Shown: positions 15,939-25,691 of the stretch, one piece after another
Layout of the letters: every line of letters begins with the position of its first letter
How positions within the stretch are numbered: position 1 is the first letter of the stretch
Translations under genes and position numbers: made by a program
Origin: an uncultured Collinsella sp.
Lineage (GTDB): Bacteria > Actinomycetota > Coriobacteriia > Coriobacteriales > Coriobacteriaceae
DNA length: 64,000 bases
Assembly (NCBI GenBank): GCA_900541235.1
Contig: UQIW01000004.1
Span: forward strand, 1 to 64,000
Reading direction: 5' to 3'
The notes under the pieces: model-generated
The model's database searches: none
What the model was told of the DNA's origin: nothing
What the model saw: only the letters and a program-made list of their open reading frames with translations

Positions 15939-18900
15939 ATGGCGTTGCTAGTAGGACTGGACGTAGGGTCGACGACGACCAAAGTTTACGCGATGCACGA
16001 GGATATGACCGAGGCGTGGTGGGGATATCGCCGCCACGGGGCGTGTCAGACAGCGAGCGTGCGCGCCATGCTCGGCGAGCTCGCCGAGCGCTTTCCCCAT
16101 GAGTCACTGCGCGTTGCGGTGACCGGCTCGGGTGCGCGCGATATCGCGACCGCGCTGGGCGCCTCGTACGTTCAGGAGGTGGTCGCCAACGCGCTCGCGA
16201 TCAGCAGGTTCTATCCGCAGACGCGCTGCGCCATCGAGCTGGGCGGCCAAGACGCCAAGATGATCTTCTTCCGCACCAACGATAAGGGAGACATCGAGGT
16301 TGCCGACATGCGCATGAACGGCTCGTGCGCAGGCGGTACCGGTGCATTTATCGACGAGATGGCAAAGCTCATGGGGGTCGGCACCGAATCGGGCGAGTTC
16401 GAGCAGCTCGCAAGCCGGGGAACGACCGTCCACGAGGTCTCGGGCCGCTGCGGCGTGTACGCAAAGACCGATATCCAGCCGCTGCTCAACGAGGGCATTC
16501 CTACCACCGACCTGGCGCTTTCGGCGCTTCACGCGGTCGCCCGCCAAACGATCGGCGGTCTGGCCCAGGGTATCGACATCGAGCCGCCGGTAATCTTCGA
16601 GGGCGGTACGCTCGCCTACAACCCCACACTGGTCCGCGTGTTCCGGGAGCAACTGAATCTATCGGACGATCAGGTTATCGTCCCGCGCGATCCGCAGATC
16701 ATGGTCGCGCGCGGTGCCGCCCTGTCGCTGACCGACATGTTCGCATCGTCCCAACCGATCGACCTTCCCGACGCTTTTGTCCGGCTGGATAAGCTCGAGA
16801 CGGTCGCGCCCGCAAGCGGGGAGGGACGTCTTGCCCAGCCCTTTTTTGCCACACCTGCCGAGCAGGCGGATTTTACGGCACGCCATGGCAAAGAGACGCC
16901 GGCAAAGGGTCCGGATGCGTATGCGCCCGGAGAGACGGTGCGTGTGGCGCTCGGTATCGATTCGGGGAGCACGACGACCAAGTTCGCCCTGGTCGATGAG
17001 GCGGGTGAGCTTGTCGATTCGTTCTACGCGTCTAATAACGGCAGACCGCTCGACGTCGCCCAACAGGGTCTTGTCAGCTTGAAGAACCGCTGGGAGACAG
17101 CGGGAGTCACGCTTGCGATCGATGCCGTGGGCACCACGGGATACGGCGAGGAGCTTTTCGCGCGCGCGTTCCACGCCGACTACCATACGGTCGAGACGGT
17201 CGCGCACGCCCGCGCCGCGTGCGCATGCGTTCCCGATGCGACCTTCGTGCTCGACATCGGCGGACAGGATATGAAGGCCATCTGGCTCAACCGCGGCGTG
17301 CTGACCGATATCGTCGTCAACGAGGCGTGCTCTGCGGGCTGCGGCTCGTTCCTCGAGGGTTTTGCCAAAAACCTTGGAATAGCCGTTGAGGATATCGCGA
17401 CCGAGGCATTTTCGTCCAAAGCCCCCGCCGTTCTCGGCAGCCGCTGCACGGTGTTCATGAACAGCAGCGTCGTTTCCGAGCAGCGGCGCGGTAAGGGTCC
17501 GGGCGACATCATGGCCGGTCTCTGCCGTTCGATTATCGAGAACGTGTTCACCAAGGTCATTCGCGTTTCAAATCTCAACCGTCTGGGCGACAAAGTCGTC
17601 GTCCAGGGCGGCACGTTCCGAAACGACGCGGTGCTGCGCGCATTCGAGCAGTATCTGGGCAAACCCGTCACGCGTGCACCCCACCCGGGGCTGATGGGCG
17701 CTATCGGTATCGCCCTGCTCGCGCGCGAGGAATGCCGCAAGGGCGACGCCGGCACGTCGTTTATCGGGCTCGATGCCGTGGAGCGCTTCGAGCATCGCGA
17801 GTTCGGCGGCGTTACCTGCCGTCGGTGCAACAACCGCTGCCAGCGCGCGGTCGTGGCATTTGGCGACGGCTCGCTTTACGTCACGGGCAATCGCTGCCCG
17901 CGCGGCGGCGCCATCTCATGGGATGAGCTCGTGCGCGAGGTTCCCGCGGCGGAGGAGCTGCGTCCGCAGGGTGCTTGCGAGGCACAGGCACCCGGTACGG
18001 GGCGCGACCGGACCGCGGCTGCCCCCAATCTCTTTGTCGACCGCGAGAAGCTGCTGTTCGAGTCGTACCCCACGGTTCCCGTCAGCGGGGGGCGCGATGT
18101 CACGATCGGCATTCCCCGTGTGCTCGAGTTCTGGGACACCATGCCGTTCTGGTCGACGTTCTTCAGCACGCTCGGCTTTAAGGTGCGCGTCTCGGGACGC
18201 AGCACCAAGGCGATGTACGAGCGCGGTCTGGCGCACGTCACATCCGACACCGTGTGCTTCCCGGCCAAGCTCGTCCACGGGCACATCCGCAATCTCGTCG
18301 ACGCCGGCGTCGACCGCATCTTCATGCCCATCATCACGACGGTGCCCACCGAAAACACCGCCTCTACCAGCGAGTGGATGTGCGCCGTCGTAAAGGGATA
18401 CCCCTACGTGATGCGCAATTCCGATAACCCGGAGGAGCGTTTCGGCGTTCCGTTCGATACGCCGCTGTTCCACTGGTACGACGAGGGCGACCGAAACCGC
18501 CAGCTCAAGGCGTGGTGCAAGGAGACCTTCGATATCGATGCCGACCTGGTTGCCAAGGCGACCGAGCAGGCGGACCGCGCGCAGGAGACGTTTGAGAACC
18601 AGCTGCAGCTGCGCGGCAGGCAGGTGCTCGAGAACGTGCGCGAGGACGGCGGCTACGCGGTGGTGATCGCTTCGCGCCCGTACCACAACGACCCGCTGGT
18701 CAACCACGGGCTGCCCAAGCTCTTCTCTGAGCGCGGCATCCCCGTGCTGACGCCCGATGCGGTGCCGGGGGTCTGCAACGTCGATCTTTCCAACAGCCGC
18801 ATCGACATCGTGAACAACTACCATGCGCGCATGCTGTCGTGCGCGGTCATCGTCGCATCGACGCCCGAGCTCGAGCTCGTGCAGATGGGCAGCTTCGGCT

Positions 18901-20378
18901 GCGGCCACGATGCGTATCTCACCGACGAGATCGCGCGCATGATGGGCGAGATGGGCTCCAAGGTTCCGATGATGATCAAGCTCGATGAGAGCGACGTCGC
19001 CGGTCCCATGGGCATTCGCGTGCGTTCGTTTATCGAGTCGGTCAACCGTCGTCGCGCGGAGGAGCGTGCCGAGGGCGCCCGGGTGCACGCGGTCCATCCG
19101 CTCGACGACCCGTATAAGGTCAAGTACACCAAGCGCGACCGGCACGACAAGATCGCGCTGGTCCCCAACACCTCCCATGCGTTCTGCAGGCTCATGACCG
19201 CGGCGATGCGCAATCAGGGCGTGCGCGCCGAGGCCCTTGATATCGGGCGCGAGGATGCCATCCGCCTGGGCAAACGCTATGTGCACAACGACATCTGCTT
19301 CCCCGCGCAAATCGTGATCGGCGAGGCGCTCGCGGCACTCGAGAGCGGTAAGTACGACCCGCACGACGTCGCCGTGGTGACTGGCAAGTATATCGGCGAC
19401 TGCCGCCTGACGCACTACATGCCCCTGCTGCGCCGCGCGCTCGACGACGCGGGATACGACTATGTCCCGGTGCTCACCAACGACGACGTCGATGCCCACA
19501 ATGCGCATCCGGGCTTCAAGCTCGGCCTTGGCCCGAGCATCCAGATCGCCTACGGTCTTCCCATGATCGATGCCCTCGAGGCCATGCTTAGGCGCATCCG
19601 TCCCTACGAGCTCGAGAAGGGCGCGGCGGACGCTGCGTTCGACCGCGCGCTCGATGAGGTTATCGAGGGCATGGAGCGCTCCGGGCTGAGAGGCCAGGCG
19701 ACGGGCTTCAAACGCGCGCTTGCGATCATGGACGCCGTTCCGTACGACCGCTCGAACCCGCATCCGACCGTTCTCATCGTGGGCGAGTACCTGCTCAATT
19801 TCCATCTCGGCGCCAACCACGAGATCGAGCGCTACCTCGAGGACAACGGGCTCGAGGTCATCGAGGCGCGCATGACCGACGTGATCCGCAAGACCTATTT
19901 CTACAAGCATGCGCAGTCGCGCGAGTTCCACGTCGACCTGTCGCTGCCCGAAAAGGCCTGGTACGCCACGGCGGACAACCTGTTCGAGCTCGCGCACGAC
20001 CGTTGCGACCGCCTGGGCGCGGCGAGCCCGCTCTACGAGCCGCCGACGCGCATGCCCGAGCTCGTGCGCGCGAGCGATAAGATCCTGCACCATACGTTCG
20101 ATGCGGGCGAGGGCGTGCTGATTCCGGCGGAGATTCTCGAGCACGCCAAGCGCGGCTGCCGCAACTTCGTGATCCTGCAGCCGTTCGGGTGTCTGCCCAA
20201 CCATGTCGTGGGGCGCGGGCTCATCCATGCGCTCAAGGAGCAGTATCCCACGGCGCAGTTCCTGCCGCTCGACTACGATCCCGACGTGAGCTTCGCCAAC
20301 GTGGAGAACCGTCTTCAGATGCTCATCATGAACGCCAAGGCGCAGGGGTGCGGTGAGGCGCATGGCGAGACCGCGTAA
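15939..20378 (+). CDS. Giant 2-hydroxyacyl-CoA dehydratase activase / dehydratase-like protein
   Basis: A 1479-residue protein with two tandem ASKHA ATPase domains of the HgdC/BcrAD/BadFG type. Domain 1 (about 1-275) has LDVGSTTTK and iron-sulfur-ligand positions Cys130 (NGSCAGGTG) and Cys171 (GRCGVY), near those of HgdC. Domain 2 (about 335-600) has GIDSGSTTTK, Cys464 (EACSAGCG) and Cys503 (SRCTVF). Then comes a cysteine knuckle CRRCNNRC (about 627-634) with NRCPRG. The C-terminal half (from about 690) resembles DUF2229 and the HgdB-like D component. Known activases use ATP to drive a low-potential electron into a dehydratase; here both functions seem to be in one chain. Substrate unknown. 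A TetR gene overlaps its end. Confidence 0.85.
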   Translation: MALLVGLDVGSTTTKVYAMHEDMTEAWWGYRRHGACQTASVRAMLGELAERFPHESLRVAVTGSGARDIATALGASYVQEVVANALAISRFYPQTRCAIELGGQDAKMIFFRTNDKGDIEVADMRMNGSCAGGTGAFIDEMAKLMGVGTESGEFEQLASRGTTVHEVSGRCGVYAKTDIQPLLNEGIPTTDLALSALHAVARQTIGGLAQGIDIEPPVIFEGGTLAYNPTLVRVFREQLNLSDDQVIVPRDPQIMVARGAALSLTDMFASSQPIDLPDAFVRLDKLETVAPASGEGRLAQPFFATPAEQADFTARHGKETPAKGPDAYAPGETVRVALGIDSGSTTTKFALVDEAGELVDSFYASNNGRPLDVAQQGLVSLKNRWETAGVTLAIDAVGTTGYGEELFARAFHADYHTVETVAHARAACACVPDATFVLDIGGQDMKAIWLNRGVLTDIVVNEACSAGCGSFLEGFAKNLGIAVEDIATEAFSSKAPAVLGSRCTVFMNSSVVSEQRRGKGPGDIMAGLCRSIIENVFTKVIRVSNLNRLGDKVVVQGGTFRNDAVLRAFEQYLGKPVTRAPHPGLMGAIGIALLAREECRKGDAGTSFIGLDAVERFEHREFGGVTCRRCNNRCQRAVVAFGDGSLYVTGNRCPRGGAISWDELVREVPAAEELRPQGACEAQAPGTGRDRTAAAPNLFVDREKLLFESYPTVPVSGGRDVTIGIPRVLEFWDTMPFWSTFFSTLGFKVRVSGRSTKAMYERGLAHVTSDTVCFPAKLVHGHIRNLVDAGVDRIFMPIITTVPTENTASTSEWMCAVVKGYPYVMRNSDNPEERFGVPFDTPLFHWYDEGDRNRQLKAWCKETFDIDADLVAKATEQADRAQETFENQLQLRGRQVLENVREDGGYAVVIASRPYHNDPLVNHGLPKLFSERGIPVLTPDAVPGVCNVDLSNSRIDIVNNYHARMLSCAVIVASTPELELVQMGSFGCGHDAYLTDEIARMMGEMGSKVPMMIKLDESDVAGPMGIRVRSFIESVNRRRAEERAEGARVHAVHPLDDPYKVKYTKRDRHDKIALVPNTSHAFCRLMTAAMRNQGVRAEALDIGREDAIRLGKRYVHNDICFPAQIVIGEALAALESGKYDPHDVAVVTGKYIGDCRLTHYMPLLRRALDDAGYDYVPVLTNDDVDAHNAHPGFKLGLGPSIQIAYGLPMIDALEAMLRRIRPYELEKGAADAAFDRALDEVIEGMERSGLRGQATGFKRALAIMDAVPYDRSNPHPTVLIVGEYLLNFHLGANHEIERYLEDNGLEVIEARMTDVIRKTYFYKHAQSREFHVDLSLPEKAWYATADNLFELAHDRCDRLGAASPLYEPPTRMPELVRASDKILHHTFDAGEGVLIPAEILEHAKRGCRNFVILQPFGCLPNHVVGRGLIHALKEQYPTAQFLPLDYDPDVSFANVENRLQMLIMNAKAQGCGEAHGETA

Positions 20379-21051
20379 GGACGCCGATGCGCCCGATGCA
20401 CGCACCCGTATCATCGAGGCGTTTTGGGAGCTCATCGAGAACAACAGCATCTTCGAGCTGTCGGTTGGCGAGGTGACCCGCGCCGCCCAGTGCAATCGCG
20501 GAACGTTTTACTACTATTTTCACGATTTCGATGAACTCGTCGCCATCGCCATAGCCCAGCTGCTGCAGGATAACGAGCTCATCACCGATGCCCTCTGGCA
20601 TTTTTCGAGCGAGGGCGACCTTTCGGCGTTCGACCGGCGCGACGTCCGCTGCCTGCTGCGGCGCATCGTCATCACCATGAGGGCGGGTGCCGCCGAGCAG
20701 GTCGTGCAGGGCATCCATACGATCATCATCGACCGCGTGAGAGAGATCGTCCACCCCGACGGAGAAGAGCTCAAGGCGGATTCGAGCTTTGCGGTGGGCT
20801 TTCTGGTCTCGGGCATCATGGACTTTGTGATGGCGGTCGGCTTTGCCCGGGAGGGCGGCGAGGAGATAGACCTCGAGCAGCTGGGGGACAGCGCGTGCGC
20901 GTACCTGAGGGCGGTCGCCATGCAGACGGTGGAAACGGTCGCGCAAGTCGAGGGCGTCGATACATCCGAGCTGCTCGAACGCGTCTCCAAGGAGGCCGAT
21001 GCCTATCGCGCATCGCGTGCGACGAGTCCCGACGTGGTGAAAGACGCCTAG
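20362..21051 (+). CDS. TetR/AcrR-family transcriptional regulator
   Basis: DNA-binding repressor of 229 residues. The N-terminal helix-turn-helix is clear: ARTRIIEAFWELIENN, then VTRAAQCNRGTFYYYFHDFDELV (about 35-60). The C-terminal ligand domain is unassigned. The ATG at 20362 has GGTGAGG in front and overlaps the activase stop by 17 bases, so both are one transcript. It probably binds the palindrome at 15869-15889 and senses an acyl-CoA or related compound (inference). Confidence 0.85.
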   Translation: MARPRKDADAPDARTRIIEAFWELIENNSIFELSVGEVTRAAQCNRGTFYYYFHDFDELVAIAIAQLLQDNELITDALWHFSSEGDLSAFDRRDVRCLLRRIVITMRAGAAEQVVQGIHTIIIDRVREIVHPDGEELKADSSFAVGFLVSGIMDFVMAVGFAREGGEEIDLEQLGDSACAYLRAVAMQTVETVAQVEGVDTSELLERVSKEADAYRASRATSPDVVKDA

Positions 21052-21184
21052 GGTTTCTCTTGCGGGGCGCCTGTCGCGCATCGCGCGGTGAGTCCCGCGA
21101 TGCGGTCATAACCTGCATTCATGTGAGCCGGGTTTATAGATATTCCTCCAGCTGTTAACATATACTCCATATGGGTAAAGAGAC

Positions 21185-21212
21185 CAAAGCGCTGCCGCGG
21201 GGCGGCGCTTTG
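21185..21212 (+). promoter_or_regulatory. Stem-loop in the clpC leader
   Basis: CAAAGCGC / GCGCTTTG arms between a TATACT box (21161-21166) and the clpC start at 21249. No CtsR-type heptanucleotide repeat is visible. Confidence 0.4.
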
Positions 21213-21248
21213 CGTTTGAAAAAACTAGCTCGTCTAAGAGGAACTAGC

Positions 21249-23891
21249 ATGTTAGACCGTTTTACCGATCGCGCGCGTAAGGTCATGTCCATGGCCAAGC
21301 AAGAGGCGCTCGATCTTCATTCAAATAAGGTGGGCACCGAGCACTTGCTGCTCGCGCTTGCCAAGGAGGACGAGGGCATTGCCGCCGAGGCGCTGCGCTC
21401 GCTCGACATCTCCTACGATGACATCATGGATACTCTCAAAGAGGTCCAGACCACGGTTCCCGAGCCCAGCGAGGAGACCGAGGCGGCCAAGCTTGCCTTT
21501 ACGCCGCTCGTCATTAGCGTGATGGAGCGCTCCTTCCGCGTGGCGCGTGAGAACAACCAGACCTATGTGTCGACCGAGCACCTGCTCATCGGCATCGTCG
21601 AAGAGGGCAACGGCATGGCCATGGACATCCTCATGCGCCTGGGTGTGTCGTCCGCCTCCATCAAAAAGGCTATCGAGAAACTCACCGCCAAGGACCAGGA
21701 CAAGAAGCGTCCGCTCGCCGGAGCCGGCGCCGGTCGCCCCGGTGCGGGCTTGCCGTTCTTTAGCGGCTCGGATGCCTCTCAGCAAAAGGGGGGCGGCACC
21801 GACACGCTCAGGCAGTTCGCCACCAACCTCACGCAAAAGGCGCGCGACGGCGAGCTCGATCCCGTGATTGGCCGCGAAAAGGAAGTCCAGCGCATGATGG
21901 AGATCCTTTCGCGCCGCACCAAGAACAACCCGCTCATTCTGGGCGACCCCGGCGTGGGCAAGACGGCCATCGTCGAGGGCCTGGCGCAGCAGATCGCTGC
22001 CGGCAACGTGCCCGAGAACCTCATGAACCAGAACATCTGGACGCTCGACCTGCCGGGCCTCGTTGCGGGTGCCAAGTATCGCGGCGAGTTTGAGGAGCGC
22101 CTCAAGAACGTGATCCAGGAGGCCACCGAGGCTGACGACGTCATCCTGTTTATTGACGAGATGCACACCATCATCGGTGCCGGTTCTGCCGAGGGCTCCA
22201 TCGACGCGAGCTCCATGCTCAAGCCCGTGCTTGCGCGCGGTGCCTTCCAGATTATCGGCGCCACCACGGCCGAGGAATTCCGTAAGTACCTCACCAAGGA
22301 TCCGGCCTTTGAGCGTCGCTTCCAGACCATCGATGTCGAGGAGCCGAGCGTCGAGGACACGGTCAAGATCCTGACCGCGCTCAAGCCGCGCTACGAGGAG
22401 CACCACCATGTGCGCTATACGCAGGGTGCTATCGAGGCCGCCGCGAACCTTTCCAACCGCTACATTCAGGACCGCTTCCTGCCCGATAAGGCCATCGACC
22501 TCATCGACGAGGCCGGTGCCCGCGCTCGCATCGCCGCGAATCGCGCGCCCGAGCCGGTGCGCGAGGCCGAGCATCGCATAGAGGAGCTCAAGGCCGCCGC
22601 GCAGGAGGCCACCGAGGGCGACGACATGAACAAGGCCGCCGAGATTACCGAGCAGCAGAAGGCCGCCGAGATTGAGCTCGCCGAGGCCAAGGCTGCCTGG
22701 ACCGCTGAGCTCGACGCCAGCCCGCTCACCATCGATGTGAGTCAGATTGCCGACATCGTGTCCGTGACCTCTGGCGTGCCGGTTTCCTCGCTCACCGAGA
22801 GCGAGAGCCGGCGCCTGCTGCAGACCGAAAGCGTGCTCAAGACGCGCATCATCGGCCAGGATGAGGCAGTCGAGGCCGTCGCCAAGGCCGTGCGCCGCAG
22901 CCGCTCGCCGCTCAAGGACCCGCGTCGTCCCGGCGGCAGCTTTATCTTCCTGGGTCCCACCGGCACAGGCAAGACCGAGCTCGCCAAGACGCTCGCCGAG
23001 TACCTCTTTGGCAGCAAGGACGCGCTCATCAGCTTCGACATGTCGGAGTTCGGCAGCGAGTTCGAGGTCTCCAAGCTCATCGGTAGCCCTCCGGGTTACG
23101 TGGGCCACGACGAGGGCGGTCAGCTCACCAAGGCCGTTCGCCGTCATCCGTACTCGGTCGTGCTGTTCGACGAGATCGAGAAGGCGCACCCCGACATCTT
23201 CAACATTTTGTTGCAGATGCTGGAGGAGGGCCGCCTGACCGATAGCCAGGGCAAGACGGTCGACTTCCGCAACACCGTGATCATCATGACATCCAACGTG
23301 GGCGCCCGCGAGATCGCGCAGGATGCGAGCGTCGGTTTTGGCACCACCGGTGAGCAGGGTCTCACGTCGAGCGAGATCAAGGGCCGTGCGATGGGCGAGC
23401 TCAAGCGCCTGTTCCGCCCTGAGCTGCTCAACCGTATCGACGATATTGTGGTGTTCCAGAAGCTCTCGGGCGAGAACCTGACCAAGATCGCGCACCTGCT
23501 GGTGGACGACCTGCGCCAGCGCCTGATCGCAAACGGCATGAACATCAAGCTTACCGATGCGGCCTACGACAAGATTGTGGCGGAGGGTACCGACCTCACC
23601 AACGGCGCGCGTCCGCTGCGCCGTGCCATCCAAAAGCTCATCGAGGATCCGCTGTCCGAGGAACTGCTGGCTGGCGAGTGGGGCGAGGGCGATACCGTCC
23701 TGTGCGACGTGGCCGATGGCAAGTTTGTCTTTAGCCACGGCACGGGCGAGATCCCGGCACCGCGTCCGGCGGGCACGCTCGGTGGCGATACCGCCCCGGC
23801 GGCACCGCACACCGGAAACGCCGCGCCTGTGAGTAGTGGCGTGAGCTCGGGCCCCGGCGGCATGATGCAAGCCGGTTCTGGCGCGCTGTAG
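21249..23891 (+). CDS. clpC: ATP-dependent Clp protease ATP-binding subunit ClpC
   Basis: AAA+ unfoldase that feeds ClpP. N-terminal Clp repeat domain (about 1-145); AAA1 with Walker A GDPGVGKT (232-239) and Walker B ILFIDEMH; a middle coiled region rich in A/E/K (about 430-485); AAA2 with GPTGTGKT (569-576). The tail is glycine/alanine/proline rich. The start at 21249 ([12 protein letters not shown], 880 residues) follows AGAGGA. Partners mcsA, mcsB and ctsR, usual in Firmicutes, are absent from the window. Confidence 0.95.
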   Translation: MLDRFTDRARKVMSMAKQEALDLHSNKVGTEHLLLALAKEDEGIAAEALRSLDISYDDIMDTLKEVQTTVPEPSEETEAAKLAFTPLVISVMERSFRVARENNQTYVSTEHLLIGIVEEGNGMAMDILMRLGVSSASIKKAIEKLTAKDQDKKRPLAGAGAGRPGAGLPFFSGSDASQQKGGGTDTLRQFATNLTQKARDGELDPVIGREKEVQRMMEILSRRTKNNPLILGDPGVGKTAIVEGLAQQIAAGNVPENLMNQNIWTLDLPGLVAGAKYRGEFEERLKNVIQEATEADDVILFIDEMHTIIGAGSAEGSIDASSMLKPVLARGAFQIIGATTAEEFRKYLTKDPAFERRFQTIDVEEPSVEDTVKILTALKPRYEEHHHVRYTQGAIEAAANLSNRYIQDRFLPDKAIDLIDEAGARARIAANRAPEPVREAEHRIEELKAAAQEATEGDDMNKAAEITEQQKAAEIELAEAKAAWTAELDASPLTIDVSQIADIVSVTSGVPVSSLTESESRRLLQTESVLKTRIIGQDEAVEAVAKAVRRSRSPLKDPRRPGGSFIFLGPTGTGKTELAKTLAEYLFGSKDALISFDMSEFGSEFEVSKLIGSPPGYVGHDEGGQLTKAVRRHPYSVVLFDEIEKAHPDIFNILLQMLEEGRLTDSQGKTVDFRNTVIIMTSNVGAREIAQDASVGFGTTGEQGLTSSEIKGRAMGELKRLFRPELLNRIDDIVVFQKLSGENLTKIAHLLVDDLRQRLIANGMNIKLTDAAYDKIVAEGTDLTNGARPLRRAIQKLIEDPLSEELLAGEWGEGDTVLCDVADGKFVFSHGTGEIPAPRPAGTLGGDTAPAAPHTGNAAPVSSGVSSGPGGMMQAGSGAL

Positions 23892-23916
23892 GGCGTGGCG
23901 ACAATTTGATACGCGC

Positions 23917-23950
23917 AATCGAGGCGCTCCGGAAAGGGCGCCTCGATTTG
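23917..23950 (+). terminator. Terminator after clpC
   Basis: AATCGAGGCGC / GCGCCTCGATT hairpin followed by TTG. Confidence 0.75.
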
Positions 23951-24105
23951 TAGAGCTGCGGAAGTTGTGACCGTTACGCTATACGGTCCACCGTTAGCCG
24001 ATGATGCGAGGGCGCTCGGCGTTTTCGACTGGTTTATGCACGCAAAGTCTGGGAATATACAAGTCGCATGTCTTACTGTCTAACCAGTTGCGCCAAGGAG
24101 GCACC

Positions 24106-25563
24106 ATGGACTACAAGATTACCGGCTACGAGCCCGCCCAGCTGTTCCATTTCTTTGAGGAGGTCAGCGCGATCCCCCGTGGGTCTGGCAACGAGAAGGG
24201 CATCAGCGATTTCCTGGTTGCGTTTGCCAAGGAGCGCGGCCTCGATGTGTACCAGGACGAGGTCTACAACGTCATCATTCGCAAGCCCGCATCTGCCGGT
24301 GCCGAGAATGCCCCGACTGTGATGCTGCAGGGCCACATCGATATGGTGTGCGACAAGTTGGGCTCCGTTGAGCACGACTTTACGACCGATGGTATCGACC
24401 TGGTCGTCAAGGACGGCGTCCTCACCGCTAACGGCACCACTCTGGGCGCCGACAACGGTATTGCCGTCGCTCTGATGCTCACTGTTCTCGATGACGATTC
24501 GATCGTTCACCCCGCCCTCGAGTGCGTATTCACCACCGACGAGGAGACTGGCCTGGTCGGCGCCGAGACGCTCGACAAGTCCCAGATTAGCGCCCGCACC
24601 ATGATTAACCTCGACTCCGAGGAAGAGGGCGTTGCCACCGTCAGCTGCGCCGGCGGCGTCGTCGTTACCTACACCTGCCCGATCGCGCGCGAGCACAAGA
24701 CCGGTAGCACCCTTACGCTCGAGATTTCTGGCCTGCTGGGCGGTCACTCCGGCGCCGACATTCACCTGGAGCGCGGCAATGGCAACCTCATCATGGCCCG
24801 CATCATCGACCGCCTGATGGTTGCCGGCGAGCCCGCCATCGTTAGCTTTAACGGCGGCACCAAGGACAACGCCATCAACCGTGAGTGCAAGGCTGTTCTG
24901 GTCTACGCCGACCACGCTGCAGCCGAGGCCGCGGCCCAGATCGCAAAGGGCATCATTGCCGACGTCACTGCCGAGCTCGAGGTCTTCGACCCCGGCTTTA
25001 CCTGCACCGTCGAGATTGCCGACGACGCCGAGGCCGAGGCCATGGACCAGAAGTCCGCGCTTGCCCTCATCCGCGCCCTGCGTCTTGCCCCTAACGGTGT
25101 GATTCGTCGCAACGTCGCCACCGACGGCTCCGTCGAGGTTTCCTCCAACATCGGTGTGGTTGCCACTTCTGACGACGAGGTCAAGATCATGTTGTCCCCG
25201 CGCTCCTCGATCACCTCGCTGCAGAACGAGTTCAAGGACCGCCTGCAGACGCTGGCCGATGTCCTGGGCTTCGACGCCAAGTTTGAGTTTGAGTATCCCG
25301 GCTGGAGCTATGCCGAGCATTCGCCGGTCCGCGACGTCTTTGTCGAGAGCTATCGCGAGCTCTTTGGCTCCGAGCTGCGCATCGAGTCCATTCACGCCGG
25401 CCTTGAGTGCGGCCTGTTTGCCGAGGCCCTGCACGGCCTGGACGCCATCGCCGTGGGCCCGACGCTCTCCGATGTCCACACCCCGGACGAGAGCATGGAG
25501 CTCGCTTCTGCCGAGCGCTTCTACGAGCTGCTCATCGACGTCCTCAAGCGCCTCGCTGCGTAA
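24106..25563 (+). CDS. pepD: Aminoacyl-histidine dipeptidase (PepD, M20 family)
   Basis: Dizinc metallopeptidase cleaving Xaa-His and other dipeptides. Family landmarks include IPRGSGNEKG, MLQGHIDMVCDK (metal ligand His, Asp), GADNGIAVALML (bridging Asp), TTDEETGLVGA (catalytic and ligand Glu), LLGGHSGADIH and HAGLECG near the C-terminus. The length is 485 residues. The start at 24106 has AAGGAGG; the frame extends upstream to 24001 without a ribosome site. Confidence 0.92.
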   Translation: MDYKITGYEPAQLFHFFEEVSAIPRGSGNEKGISDFLVAFAKERGLDVYQDEVYNVIIRKPASAGAENAPTVMLQGHIDMVCDKLGSVEHDFTTDGIDLVVKDGVLTANGTTLGADNGIAVALMLTVLDDDSIVHPALECVFTTDEETGLVGAETLDKSQISARTMINLDSEEEGVATVSCAGGVVVTYTCPIAREHKTGSTLTLEISGLLGGHSGADIHLERGNGNLIMARIIDRLMVAGEPAIVSFNGGTKDNAINRECKAVLVYADHAAAEAAAQIAKGIIADVTAELEVFDPGFTCTVEIADDAEAEAMDQKSALALIRALRLAPNGVIRRNVATDGSVEVSSNIGVVATSDDEVKIMLSPRSSITSLQNEFKDRLQTLADVLGFDAKFEFEYPGWSYAEHSPVRDVFVESYRELFGSELRIESIHAGLECGLFAEALHGLDAIAVGPTLSDVHTPDESMELASAERFYELLIDVLKRLAA

Positions 25564-25618
25564 AGGTCGCGCTGGCAGCAGTCCGAGCCACGTGCTAGCA
25601 GATTGCAAATGACATTAC

Positions 25619-25664
25619 GAGAGGGGGCACCCGGTCTTTTGCGACGGGTGCCCCCTCTCTTTTG
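25619..25664 (+). terminator. Strong terminator after pepD
   Basis: 15-bp perfect arms GAGAGGGGGCACCCG / CGGGTGCCCCCTCTC then TCTTTTG. It separates pepD from the convergent hipA. Confidence 0.85.
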
Positions 25665-25691
25665 TTTGAAAAATGGGAAATAGTCTGGTGT

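Noticed and set aside
17916..20495. Open frame of 859 codons antisense to the activase gene
   Set aside because: Same shadow effect. The sense strand carries clear family motifs throughout.
21321..23918. Open frame of 865 codons antisense to clpC
   Set aside because: Sense strand encodes a complete ClpC with both AAA modules; the antisense product has no domain.
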